From the NCBI GenBank assembly GCA_015068705.1, contig SVJZ01000012.1, positions 1 to 60,471 of the forward strand: a stretch of 60,471 nt of DNA. The letters are read 5' to 3'. The DNA is from Oscillospiraceae bacterium. Its GTDB lineage: Bacteria > Bacillota > Clostridia > UMGS1810. The position numbers and the translations under genes are program-made. Shown piece after piece: positions 1-6,638 of this stretch (position 1 is its first letter; every line of letters begins with the position of its first letter). A model generated the notes under the pieces. It was not told the DNA's origin. It worked only from the letters and a program-made list of their open reading frames with translations, and searched no databases.

Positions 1-32
1 AAGGCGCGTGGCAATTAATTGCCACGCGCCTT
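1..32. repeat. Perfect 32-bp palindrome at the window edge
   Basis: Two 16-base arms (AAGGCGCGTGGCAATT and its exact reverse complement) meet with no loop. It covers the first bases of the window and the start of the visible truB reading frame. A perfect palindrome exactly at a sequence end is typical of a fold-back assembly or amplification artefact, but a real inverted repeat cannot be excluded from the sequence. Confidence 0.85.
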
Positions 33-170
33 GGAAACGGTGCACCTTCCACCGTTCATGTGCCCAAGGGAAATTATCGTGTGTATGATGAAAACGGCGC
101 GTTTTTGTGCGTTGCCGAGGTGGTGGATTATCACCGCCGCAAGGTAATTTGTAAGGTAAAAAGTTTTTAA
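3..170 (+). CDS. truB: tRNA pseudouridine synthase B, C-terminal fragment
   Basis: An open frame runs from the window edge to a TAA at 168-170. The last 45 or so residues (LGNGAPSTVHVPKG, then YRVYDENGAFLCVAEV) look like the C-terminal PUA-like end of bacterial TruB, which makes pseudouridine 55 in the tRNA T-loop. The position just upstream of ribF is the usual truB-ribF order in Firmicutes. The catalytic domain lies outside the window. The first ten codons fall inside the edge palindrome and may not be genuine truB sequence. The call rests on a short tail plus gene order, so it is likely rather than certain. Confidence 0.65.
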   Translation, partial: GAWQLIATRLGNGAPSTVHVPKGNYRVYDENGAFLCVAEVVDYHRRKVICKVKSF

Positions 171-183
171 GAGATGCCATCAT

Positions 184-1059
184 TTGGAAAAGGGGGCGGG
201 CAACATCAAACATACCGTGATTGCATTGGGGAAATTTGACGGCGTGCATCGTGGGCATACGGCTTTGCTGGAAAAAACAGCGCAAATCGCCAGAGCGCAG
301 GGACTAACATCGGTGGTGTATACCTTTCCGGTAAAAACGGGCGCACTCATGGGTGGTGCAGAAAAACAAGCCCTTTTTTCAGACTTGGGGATGGATCGGG
401 TTTACGCCGAGGAATTTACCGAGCAGTTTCGCCGCATGAGTGCCGGGGAATTTGTAAAAAATGTGTTGATGGAGCAATTTCATGCCCGCCATGTGGTGGT
501 GGGATTTAACTATCGTTTTGGCTATCAGCGGTCGGGGGATGCACAGTTGCTTGCAAAACTTTGTGCGCCTTACGGCGTGGGGGTAACGGTGGTAGAACCG
601 GTGATGGCAGATGGCGAGCCAATCTCCTCAACCCGTGTGCGAGCACTGATAGAGCAGGGTGATGTGGATGCTGCCCAAACCCTTCTGGGGCGGCGATATG
701 CCGTGACGGGAGAGGTGTTGCACGGAAAGCAACTGGGACGTACCATCGGCTTTCCCACTGTAAATCTCATACCGTCGCAGGAAATTTTACTGCCCCGTCG
801 AGGGGTATATGCTACCATTACCATGGTGGATGGAAAGCAGGTTAAGGGGGTTACCAATGTGGGACCCAACCCAACTGTGGAGGTGGATGCGCCGGACAAG
901 GTGGAAACCCACTTGTTTGATTTTGACGGCGATTTGTATGGTGCCCGTATCAAAGTGGAATTTGTGGAAAAACTGCGTGATGAGCACACCTTTTCGTCGG
1001 TGGACGAATTGCGCAAGCAGATAGAAGAAGATAAAAAAAGAGCACGGTTGCTGTTGTAG
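184..1059 (+). CDS. ribF: Bifunctional riboflavin kinase / FAD synthetase
   Basis: This cytosolic enzyme phosphorylates riboflavin to FMN and adenylylates FMN to FAD. The 291 residues are close to the usual 300-315. The N-terminal nucleotidyltransferase half shows the FDGVHRGH signature at residues 18-25 and ISSTRVR near residue 150. The C-terminal riboflavin kinase half shows GRTIGFPTVNL near residue 190. The frame is closed by a stop at 157-159 and has no ATG before residue 56, so the TTG at 184 is the only start that keeps the nucleotide-binding motif. No strong ribosome site precedes it, and 13 bases separate it from the truB stop, which suggests translational coupling. The stop codon lies inside the terminator hairpin. 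Confidence 0.93.
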   Translation: MEKGAGNIKHTVIALGKFDGVHRGHTALLEKTAQIARAQGLTSVVYTFPVKTGALMGGAEKQALFSDLGMDRVYAEEFTEQFRRMSAGEFVKNVLMEQFHARHVVVGFNYRFGYQRSGDAQLLAKLCAPYGVGVTVVEPVMADGEPISSTRVRALIEQGDVDAAQTLLGRRYAVTGEVLHGKQLGRTIGFPTVNLIPSQEILLPRRGVYATITMVDGKQVKGVTNVGPNPTVEVDAPDKVETHLFDFDGDLYGARIKVEFVEKLRDEHTFSSVDELRKQIEEDKKRARLLL

Positions 1060-1074
1060 CAGCCGTGCTTTTTT
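1041..1074 (+). terminator. Rho-independent terminator of truB-ribF
   Basis: A 12-bp stem (AGCACGGTTGCT with AGCAGCCGTGCT, one G-T wobble) around a 5-base loop is followed by a T run. The ribF stop codon at 1057-1059 sits in the loop and 3' arm. Confidence 0.9.
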
Positions 1075-1110
1075 CGTTTGATGATATAAAATATTCTTTT
1101 TTTCCTTTCT

Positions 1111-1328
1111 TTTAAGGGGGTGATACCCCCTTAAAAATCCCCCTTTTTGCGTCTTGCTCATTGGAAAATTGCACGTTTACTCCGTCCGTTTTAGGCGGTC
1201 GCGCAAACGGAACACTCAGTCCCGTTGCGCTAAAAACGCCGCTATGTTGCATAAGGGAAATAATCGCGGCGTTTTTTTCGCAAAACGGCCGTCGCTCACG
1301 GCAATTTTACGCCAATTCGCTCGAATGC
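1111..1328 (-). repeat. Structured dispersed element, copy A (minus orientation)
   Basis: This gene-free stretch matches 35265-35483 in reverse orientation. Read on the minus strand the order is: an identical 19-mer block (1328-1310, GCATTCGAGCGAATTGGCG); stem I, 11 bp, 1276-1266 with 1242-1232, around a 23-nt loop containing TTATTTCCC; stem II, 12 bp with a single bulged T, 1230-1201; about 65 nt of linker; and stem III, 11 bp, 1135-1111. Spacings agree with copy B to within a base or two. All three stems differ between the copies by paired compensatory changes, which points to selection on structure rather than on a peptide. The apparent small reading frame shared by both copies is frameshifted between them. 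Function unknown: a structured RNA or a MITE-like element are both possible. Confidence 0.75.
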
Positions 1329-1386
1329 AAAAGGAAAAACCAGAAAGGGAAAGCGTTTTGTTTGCCGTCAGGTTTTTCTGCATCTT

Positions 1387-1444
1387 GTAGGGAACGGCCT
1401 GCGTGCCGTTCCGCTTTCGGAATGACACATAGGTCATTCCCTAC
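1387..1444. repeat. Two tandem hairpins forming a larger inverted repeat
   Basis: Hairpin one (GGAACGGC 1391-1398 with GCCGTTCC 1405-1412) and hairpin two (GGAATGAC 1419-1426 with GTCATTCC 1433-1440) are flanked by GTAG and CTAC. The two arms are also imperfect reverse complements of each other, so a cruciform or one long hairpin is possible. It lies beyond the 5' end of structured element copy A. It resembles short palindromic intergenic repeats that I recall as common in gut Clostridia. Confidence 0.65.
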
Positions 1445-1468
1445 GATTTTTATGGGGCAACCATCTTC

Positions 1469-1696
1469 CTACTCCCGAAACTCCAACAACTTACTTGCCG
1501 GAACCTCCAGCGCCTCTGCAATTGCAAACAACTTGTCCATGGAAAGTCCCACCTGCGCAGTTTCAACTTTTGCAATGTGATTTATCGAAATGTTTGCTTT
1601 TTCTGCTAAACTTTCCTGTGTAAAACCATTTAGTTTTCGGTAATACGCAATGTTTAGACCCAATTTTATTTTCTCATCTTTGTAATGAAAGTCCAT
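1469..1696 (-). CDS. Small XRE-family transcriptional regulator
   Basis: A 75-residue protein that is essentially one helix-turn-helix domain of the Cro/C1 type (GLNIAYYRKLNGFTQESLAEKA, then SINHIAKVE), with a tail typical of small XRE repressors (KLFAIAEALEVPASKLL). I chose the ATG at 1696 because the in-frame GTG nine bases upstream lies inside the ribosome site GGGGTGAT. It is transcribed away from a second XRE gene, and the shared 120-bp gap holds a direct repeat that could be an operator. The target genes are unknown. Small XRE proteins of this kind occur on the chromosome and as remnants of mobile elements. Confidence 0.8.
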   Translation of the reverse strand: MDFHYKDEKIKLGLNIAYYRKLNGFTQESLAEKANISINHIAKVETAQVGLSMDKLFAIAEALEVPASKLLEFRE

Positions 1697-1713
1697 AATT
1701 ATCACCCCATCAC

Positions 1714-1765
1714 AAGTCTAACAATATTCTTGCTACATTATAATTGACGAAAAAGGTCTAATTAT
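1714..1765. promoter_or_regulatory. Candidate operator: direct repeat between divergent XRE genes
   Basis: AAGTCTAACAAT (1714-1725) and AGGTCTAATTAT (1754-1765) are direct repeats 40 bp apart between the two XRE genes. The second copy ends just before the -35 box of the rightward promoter, a position suited to autorepression. A minus-strand TATAAT lies between them at 1738-1743. The operator role is inferred. Confidence 0.45.
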
Positions 1766-1768
1766 GTA

Positions 1769-1798
1769 TTGACAATCAATAAAAAAGTGGTTTATAAT
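1769..1798 (+). promoter_or_regulatory. Sigma-A type promoter for the rightward XRE gene
   Basis: TTGACA (1769-1774) and TATAAT (1793-1798) are separated by 18 bp. Transcription would start only about 12 bases before the start codon, giving a very short leader. Confidence 0.8.
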
Positions 1799-1816
1799 AT
1801 ACAATAGGTGATAAAG

Positions 1817-2101
1817 ATGGAACCACAAGAATTACATTTATATAAACAACGTTTAAAACTCCTTCGTGAGCTGTTTGGTCTGTCCTATCAGCAGGTCGCT
1901 GATATCTGCGGCGTAACCGCATCCACCGTTCGCCGTTGGGAAACAACCGCAGTTGATATACGATTGCCCTATGTGTTCAAACTTTGTGAGTATTACCATG
2001 TTACCGTTTCATTTTTGTCAGGGGTTTCTCCATTTCCATGGCTCCATCATTCAGAATGTATCCCTGATATGGCAGATGAAAAGGAAAACCACAATCTATA
2101 A
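1817..2101 (+). CDS. XRE-family helix-turn-helix protein
   Basis: A 94-residue protein with a clear HTH near residues 12-45 (LRELFGLSYQQVADICGVTASTVRRWE) followed by a short tail without a recognisable effector domain. The ATG at 1817 follows AGGTG with good spacing; the in-frame GTG at 1808 overlaps that ribosome site and is less likely. The divergent partner on the left is also XRE-type, and the two could cross-regulate. The specific role is not predictable from the sequence. Confidence 0.75.
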   Translation: MEPQELHLYKQRLKLLRELFGLSYQQVADICGVTASTVRRWETTAVDIRLPYVFKLCEYYHVTVSFLSGVSPFPWLHHSECIPDMADEKENHNL

Positions 2102-2160
2102 ATTTGTCTTTCCCGTAATGGCATACAACGTATATGTATTCGCCATAATCAATAAAGAGA

Positions 2161-2199
2161 GCAAAAAGAGGCTTCCCCTAAGGGATAGCCTCTTTTTGC
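2161..2199. terminator. Bidirectional terminator
   Basis: A 13-bp stem (GCAAAAAGAGGCT with AGCCTCTTTTTGC) separates the convergent XRE gene and the SleB-like gene and has T runs on both strands. Confidence 0.88.
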
Positions 2200-2204
2200 G
2201 TTCC

Positions 2205-2855
2205 TTATAAATGAAACGCATGGTTTCCAATGGTGGTGTAATAGGGGCGGTTGTTTGCAATCCAGCTCGATCCCGCCTTTCTCGGGTTGTAAAAATACAT
2301 GGACTGACCCACCGGCTTTGCCCCGGATAACGCCTCTTTCGCCGCCGCAACACTGTCTGCATTGGGGGTGTTGTAGATGGCGCCGTTCACGGTGGGGGTG
2401 TACTGTACCCCGTACTTGGTATCAAAAATCACCCCGTAAATGGTGTTTGGGAACTCCTTCGATTTCACACGGTTTAAGATGGTGCTGCCCACTGCAACCT
2501 TACCGCGGTAACTTTCCCCCTGCGCCTCTGCATGGATGATACGGGAAAGCCAGTATACATCGTCGGCACTGTGCGAGGAGGTGTTTCCGTAAAGTGCATT
2601 TCGGGTAACCGGTCCCACAATGCCATCCACACCGATGCCTGCAGCTTTTTGAAACTGCCGCACCGCATCACGGGTGATGGTGCCGTAATAACCGGTAACA
2701 TAATGGTTAAAGTAACCCTTGTCCTGCAATATTTGCTGCACCTGCTCCACTTCACTGCCCCGTGAGCCGATGGAGAGCAGACCTGCCGCCGAAACGGATA
2801 ACCAATTCATTGCCAATGCAACAATCAAAGCCAAAATGGTGATGTGTTTTTTCAT
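2205..2855 (-). CDS. SleB-like cell wall hydrolase with peptidoglycan-binding domain
   Basis: A 216-residue secreted enzyme. A signal peptide (MKKHITILALIVALAM...SVSAAG, about 24 residues) precedes a PG_binding_1 repeat (LLSIGSRGSEVEQVQQIL to GPVTRNAL, about 26-88) and a hydrolase_2/SleB catalytic domain (about 98-216) with the conserved Glu in IIHAEAQGE. The family cleaves peptidoglycan, often cortex containing muramic lactam during germination, but paralogues act on vegetative wall. The start at 2855 is set by AGGAG nine bases upstream and by the signal peptide; an upstream in-frame extension would spoil the signal. There is no adjacent ypeB, so the assignment to germination is open. Confidence 0.85.
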   Translation of the reverse strand: MKKHITILALIVALAMNWLSVSAAGLLSIGSRGSEVEQVQQILQDKGYFNHYVTGYYGTITRDAVRQFQKAAGIGVDGIVGPVTRNALYGNTSSHSADDVYWLSRIIHAEAQGESYRGKVAVGSTILNRVKSKEFPNTIYGVIFDTKYGVQYTPTVNGAIYNTPNADSVAAAKEALSGAKPVGQSMYFYNPRKAGSSWIANNRPYYTTIGNHAFHL

Positions 2856-2936
2856 TGTGTTCACTCCTGTCGTTTGGTTTTGTCCATTATACCATCCGAC
2901 CGGGGTTTTTCGCAAATGCCATATCGCCCGGCTAAT

Positions 2937-3053
2937 TGTTACATTTTTGTTTCATTTTGTGTGAGGGGAAATCATCAGGAATATGGGTAAAATCCCTCGG
3001 TCATTCTCCCGTATCGTACCCATTTCCAATATTTTTCGTAACATTTTTGTAAT
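2937..3053. promoter_or_regulatory. Candidate WalR-like direct repeats
   Basis: TGTTAC-N5-TGTTTC (2937-2953) and CGTAAC-N5-TGTAAT (3037-3053) each match the WalR/YycF consensus TGTWAH-N5-TGTWAH with one mismatch. They lie between the SleB-like gene and the divergent glycosidase. The first is upstream of a minus-strand TATAAT (2886-2891) that could drive the hydrolase. Confidence 0.4.
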
Positions 3054-3089
3054 ATTTAGGGGAAATTTGTAAAATTATTGAATTAAGTG

Positions 3090-3118
3090 TTGAAAAATGG
3101 CATGACATCATGTATAAT
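3090..3118 (+). promoter_or_regulatory. Promoter for glycosidase-pfkA
   Basis: TTGAAA (3090-3095), 17-bp spacer, TATAAT (3113-3118), about 25 bp before the ribosome site GGAGG. Confidence 0.75.
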
Positions 3119-3149
3119 AAAACACACAATAAAATTCATGGAGGCAATT

Positions 3150-4595
3150 ATGGACAAAGCATTTACCAAAAATATTCCTGTACTTTCCATATCCGACCCA
3201 ATTATTTCGGATGTTTATGCTGCTGCAGTTGAAAATCTCACGCAAATTAACACGGTGGATTGTCCCTTTGAAACCTATAACCGCACCGGACTACTCAATC
3301 CGGATGTTCCCTTTATGATCAAGGCGGGCGGCGCTTACGATACCCCCTGGACGCGTGATGCCTCGGTCAATTCGTGGAACTGCGCCAGTATCATCATGCC
3401 CTCTGTTGCCCAAAACACGCTCTTTGCTGTGTGCGAAAAAAATGAATCGGGTGCACTTTCGGTGCAACTGGACAGAGAGTCCTGGGACAAGGCAATCTGG
3501 GCGGTTGGTGCTTACAACCACTATCTTGTTACGCAGGATGTGGAATTTCTCAAATCTGCGTATGAGATTATCATAAATACGTTAGACTATTTGCAGACAA
3601 ACAATTACAATGCCGAATGTGGGTTGTATATGGGCGGCTCGTTTTTCAACGACGGCATTTCTGCCTATCCGTTTGATTTGCGCGAGGATGGGGTGGAGAG
3701 CTCTCATGTTACCCACCATAAGCCTACACATGGCATTTGCTGTCTGAGTACCAACTGCATCTATTTTAAAACCTTTGTGGTTGCCGCCGAAATGGCACGG
3801 GTGCTTGGCAATCAAACCGCCATGCTTGCCTTTTGCTATCAGGCAGATACATTGCGTGCCGCCATCAACCGTACCTTCTGGAATGAAGAAAAGGGTATGT
3901 ATTCCTACCTGCGTTACCCCGATGGCAGACTGGATCACTCGCAGGAGGGGTGCGGAAATTTATTTGCAATCCTCTTTGATGTATGCGATAGCGCCCGTGC
4001 GCAAATAATAATGAAAAACTTAAAAACCTATCCGCACGGAATTCCGTCCATCTATGAGCCGTTTGCAGGCTTTTCCAGCGAGGAGTTTCCGGCACGGCAC
4101 AATAATACCATTTGGCCCAAAATTAACGGATGGTACATTCAGGCGGCGTCCAAAACCGGACGACTTGACCTGCTGGAACGGGAACTGAATACCTTTACTT
4201 CTTTGGTCGAACAGAGCGATTTTCACTTTTTTGAAATTTACAATGCTTATAACGGCACGCCCGACGGTGGTTGGCAGGATGGCAGAAACTGGCCGCCCTA
4301 CCATGACCAGACCTGGTCTGCCACGGCATATATTGCGGCTCTATTGTATGGTGTATTCGGGATGCATATCGAGGAAGACGTCATCTATTTTAAACCATGC
4401 CTGCCTGAATCGCTTGCCGATGCAACCATAGACAATCTGGTCATCGGAACCCAACATATCCGCATCGCACTCAAAGGATGGGGCAATACGGTAGACAGAA
4501 TCGTGCTCAACGGCTCGGAGGTCAGTGCGCCTGTGCTGGATCGCGAGGCGGGAGATGCAGACCTGGTAATTTATTTAAACAACATACCTGTGTGA
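3150..4595 (+). CDS. Six-hairpin glycosidase (MGH1/GH63-like), cytoplasmic
   Basis: The 481-residue protein has the look of an (alpha/alpha)6-barrel glycoside hydrolase. Indicators are TPWTRDAS near residue 87, WPKINGWYIQAA near residue 330, a glycine/tryptophan-rich GGWQDGRNWPPYHDQTW near residue 372 with SATAYIAALLYGVFG after it, and a small beta-sandwich tail. Such enzymes hydrolyse alpha-linked glucosides, mannosylglycerate or debranched glycogen; the exact family and substrate cannot be settled by eye. There is no signal peptide, so it acts inside the cell. The ATG at 3150 follows GGAGG with 5-base spacing. The next gene, a phosphofructokinase, follows after 29 bases, which suggests the released sugar is fed to glycolysis. 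Confidence 0.65.
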   Translation: MDKAFTKNIPVLSISDPIISDVYAAAVENLTQINTVDCPFETYNRTGLLNPDVPFMIKAGGAYDTPWTRDASVNSWNCASIIMPSVAQNTLFAVCEKNESGALSVQLDRESWDKAIWAVGAYNHYLVTQDVEFLKSAYEIIINTLDYLQTNNYNAECGLYMGGSFFNDGISAYPFDLREDGVESSHVTHHKPTHGICCLSTNCIYFKTFVVAAEMARVLGNQTAMLAFCYQADTLRAAINRTFWNEEKGMYSYLRYPDGRLDHSQEGCGNLFAILFDVCDSARAQIIMKNLKTYPHGIPSIYEPFAGFSSEEFPARHNNTIWPKINGWYIQAASKTGRLDLLERELNTFTSLVEQSDFHFFEIYNAYNGTPDGGWQDGRNWPPYHDQTWSATAYIAALLYGVFGMHIEEDVIYFKPCLPESLADATIDNLVIGTQHIRIALKGWGNTVDRIVLNGSEVSAPVLDREAGDADLVIYLNNIPV

Positions 4596-4624
4596 AAAAA
4601 CAAAAAATCAGACGGAGGTACATG

Positions 4625-5722
4625 ATGAGCAAACAAATCAAACGCATTGCAATCCTGACCGGTGGTGGAGACTGCCCCGGACTCAACCCTGTTATCCGCG
4701 CAGTAACGCGCACGGCAATTCTCAAATACGGGCTGGAAGTATACGGTGTGCGAAATGGCTACCGTGGTCTGTATCTGGGTGACATCATTCCGCTGGATTT
4801 GGATTCCATTTCGGGCATCCTGCCGGTGGGAGGCACCATGCTGTTTTCTTCCAATAAGGACAATCTGTTTGACTATCCGTTTGAGGAAAACGGAAAAACC
4901 GTACACAAAAATGTGGCGCACGTTGGCGTGGAAAACCTTGAAAAATTTGGCATTGACGCACTCTTTATCGTGGGCGGTGACGGAACCCTTACCAGCGGCA
5001 GAGATTTCTCCCGCATGGGTGTGAATGTGATTGGCGTTCCCAAAACCATCGACAATGACCTTGCCTCCACCGATACCACTTTTGGCTTTGATACCGCAGT
5101 GGGTGTGGCAACCGAGGCACTCGACCGTTTGCACACCACCGCATCTTCCCACCACCGCATTATGGTGCTAGAGGTTATGGGTCGCTATGCAGGTTGGATT
5201 GGCTTGCACGCAGGCATCGCAGGCGGTGCAGATGCTATCCTCATCCCCGAAATCCCCTACGATATCGATAAGGTTGCCCAGGCAATCGAAAAACGCAAGG
5301 AAATGGGCAAGCAGTTCTCGGTGGTGGTTGTCAGCGAGGGCGCAAAACCCAAGGATGGCGAAGTGGTGGTAAGCAAGGTGGTAGAAGGCAGTCCCGATCC
5401 CATTCGTCTGGGCGGTATCGGCAATGTGGTTGCCGAGCAACTGGAACAGCGGTGCGGTCTGGAATCCCGTGCCACCATCCTGGGTCATCTCCAGCGCGGC
5501 GGCACCCCCACGGCGTTTGACCGTATTCTGTCCACCCGTTATGGCTCGTACGCCGTAGACCTTGCCATGGAGGGCAAGTTTGGCAATATGGTTACCCTAA
5601 AGGGCAATGCCATGAGCTATGATTCCCTCGAAAATGTCATTGGACAGAAAACCAAGAATGTAGACCCCGATAGCGAACTGGTGCAGTTTGCAAAGAACAT
5701 TGGCATCTGCTTTGGTGATTGA
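4625..5722 (+). CDS. pfkA: 6-phosphofructokinase, group III type (probably ATP-dependent)
   Basis: It phosphorylates fructose 6-phosphate to fructose 1,6-bisphosphate. The 365-residue protein has GGGDCPGLN near residue 12, GGDGT near residue 117 and PKTIDND near residue 137. The residue pair that separates phosphoryl donors is mixed: Gly in GGDG is the ATP type, whereas Lys in PKTIDND is the state seen in PPi enzymes and in the related group III ATP enzymes. ATP use is therefore most likely but not proven. Two adjacent ATGs exist at 4622 and 4625; GGAGG at 4614-4618 is better spaced for the second. It is probably co-transcribed with the glycosidase and ends in a clear terminator. Confidence 0.92.
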   Translation: MSKQIKRIAILTGGGDCPGLNPVIRAVTRTAILKYGLEVYGVRNGYRGLYLGDIIPLDLDSISGILPVGGTMLFSSNKDNLFDYPFEENGKTVHKNVAHVGVENLEKFGIDALFIVGGDGTLTSGRDFSRMGVNVIGVPKTIDNDLASTDTTFGFDTAVGVATEALDRLHTTASSHHRIMVLEVMGRYAGWIGLHAGIAGGADAILIPEIPYDIDKVAQAIEKRKEMGKQFSVVVVSEGAKPKDGEVVVSKVVEGSPDPIRLGGIGNVVAEQLEQRCGLESRATILGHLQRGGTPTAFDRILSTRYGSYAVDLAMEGKFGNMVTLKGNAMSYDSLENVIGQKTKNVDPDSELVQFAKNIGICFGD

Positions 5723-5731
5723 GAATGCTCC

Positions 5732-5767
5732 AAACAACGCAGGAAATTTCCCCTGCGTTGTTTTTGT
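5732..5767 (+). terminator. Terminator after pfkA
   Basis: AAACAACGCAGG pairs with CCTGCGTTGTTT and is followed by more T residues. Confidence 0.9.
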
Positions 5768-5834
5768 TTGTGTCAAAAAAATCACAATCACACCCGTCGG
5801 GTTTAGACAAAATACAACAATTTGAAAAAATGTA

Positions 5835-5863
5835 TTGAATAACCGGGCATTTTTTGGTACAAT
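5835..5863 (+). promoter_or_regulatory. Promoter for the NifU-like/GGGtGRT operon
   Basis: TTGAAT (5835-5840), 17-bp spacer, TACAAT (5858-5863) preceded by TGG, an extended -10 seen at several other genes here. Confidence 0.7.
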
Positions 5864-5924
5864 AAAAACAATGTGGAATTTTTGTGCGTTACACAGATTA
5901 AATCAAGTCAGAAAGGGGTACAGT

Positions 5925-6617
5925 ATGATTTACAGTGCAGAAGTAGAAAATATGTGTGTTCTTAAAAAGGGCCCGAATCATGGTCCCGCACCCATCCCCG
6001 AAGAGGGTAAATGGGTAAAGTCCAAAGAAATTAAGGACGTTTCCGGTTTGACTCACGGTATCGGTTGGTGTGCACCGCAGCAGGGTGCATGCAAACTGAC
6101 CCTCAATGTCAAAGACGGTATCATTCAGGAGGCTCTGGTGGAAACCATCGGTTGCTCGGGCATGACCCACTCGGCTGCTATGGCATCCGAAATCCTGCCG
6201 GGCAAAACCATTTTGGAAGCGCTCAACACCGACCTGGTGTGCGATGCCATCAACACCGCAATGCGTGAGCTGTTCCTGCAGATTGTGTACGGCCGTACCC
6301 AGACTGCATTCTCCGAGGGTGGTCTGCCGGTTGGCGCAGGTCTGGAAGACCTGGGCAAGGGCCTGCGTAGCCAGGTTGGTACCATGTACGGTACATTGGC
6401 AAAAGGTCCCCGTTACCTGGAAATGGCAGAGGGCTATGTAACCAAGGTTGCTGTGGATAACAACGACGAAATCATCGGCTACGAGTTTGTACATATGGGC
6501 AAGATGATGGAAATGATCAAAAAAGGCATGGACGCAAACGAAGCTCTGCAGAAGGCAAGCGGTTCCTATGGCCGTGTGGGCGATGCAAAGAAACTCATCG
6601 ACCCCAGAGAAGAATAA
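5925..6617 (+). CDS. NifU/IscU-like iron-sulfur scaffold family protein
   Basis: The 230-residue protein resembles the IscU/NifU N-terminal scaffold fold but is longer. Cysteines at 56 (GACKLTL), 77 (TIGCSGMTHSAAMASE) and 106 (LVCDAINTAM) line up in order with the three cluster ligands of IscU; Cys49 is extra. An inserted segment (about 125-165) and a C-terminal helical part (KMMEMIKKGMDANEALQKASG) are not in classic IscU. No IscS, SufS or other assembly gene is nearby; instead it is followed after 21 bases by the GGGtGRT gene, a pairing I recall as recurrent in Clostridia. The ATG at 5925 follows AAAGGGG. A scaffold or cluster-carrier role for its partner is inferred. Confidence 0.75.
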   Translation: MIYSAEVENMCVLKKGPNHGPAPIPEEGKWVKSKEIKDVSGLTHGIGWCAPQQGACKLTLNVKDGIIQEALVETIGCSGMTHSAAMASEILPGKTILEALNTDLVCDAINTAMRELFLQIVYGRTQTAFSEGGLPVGAGLEDLGKGLRSQVGTMYGTLAKGPRYLEMAEGYVTKVAVDNNDEIIGYEFVHMGKMMEMIKKGMDANEALQKASGSYGRVGDAKKLIDPREE

Positions 6618-6638
6618 TCAATCAAGGAGGATAAGAAA

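Noticed and set aside
1216-1437. Possible small gene containing RANWRK, shared with 35243-35551
   Set aside because: The frames of the two copies diverge after about 25 codons through an indel, and differences follow hairpin pairing rather than codon positions; no ribosome site precedes either frame.
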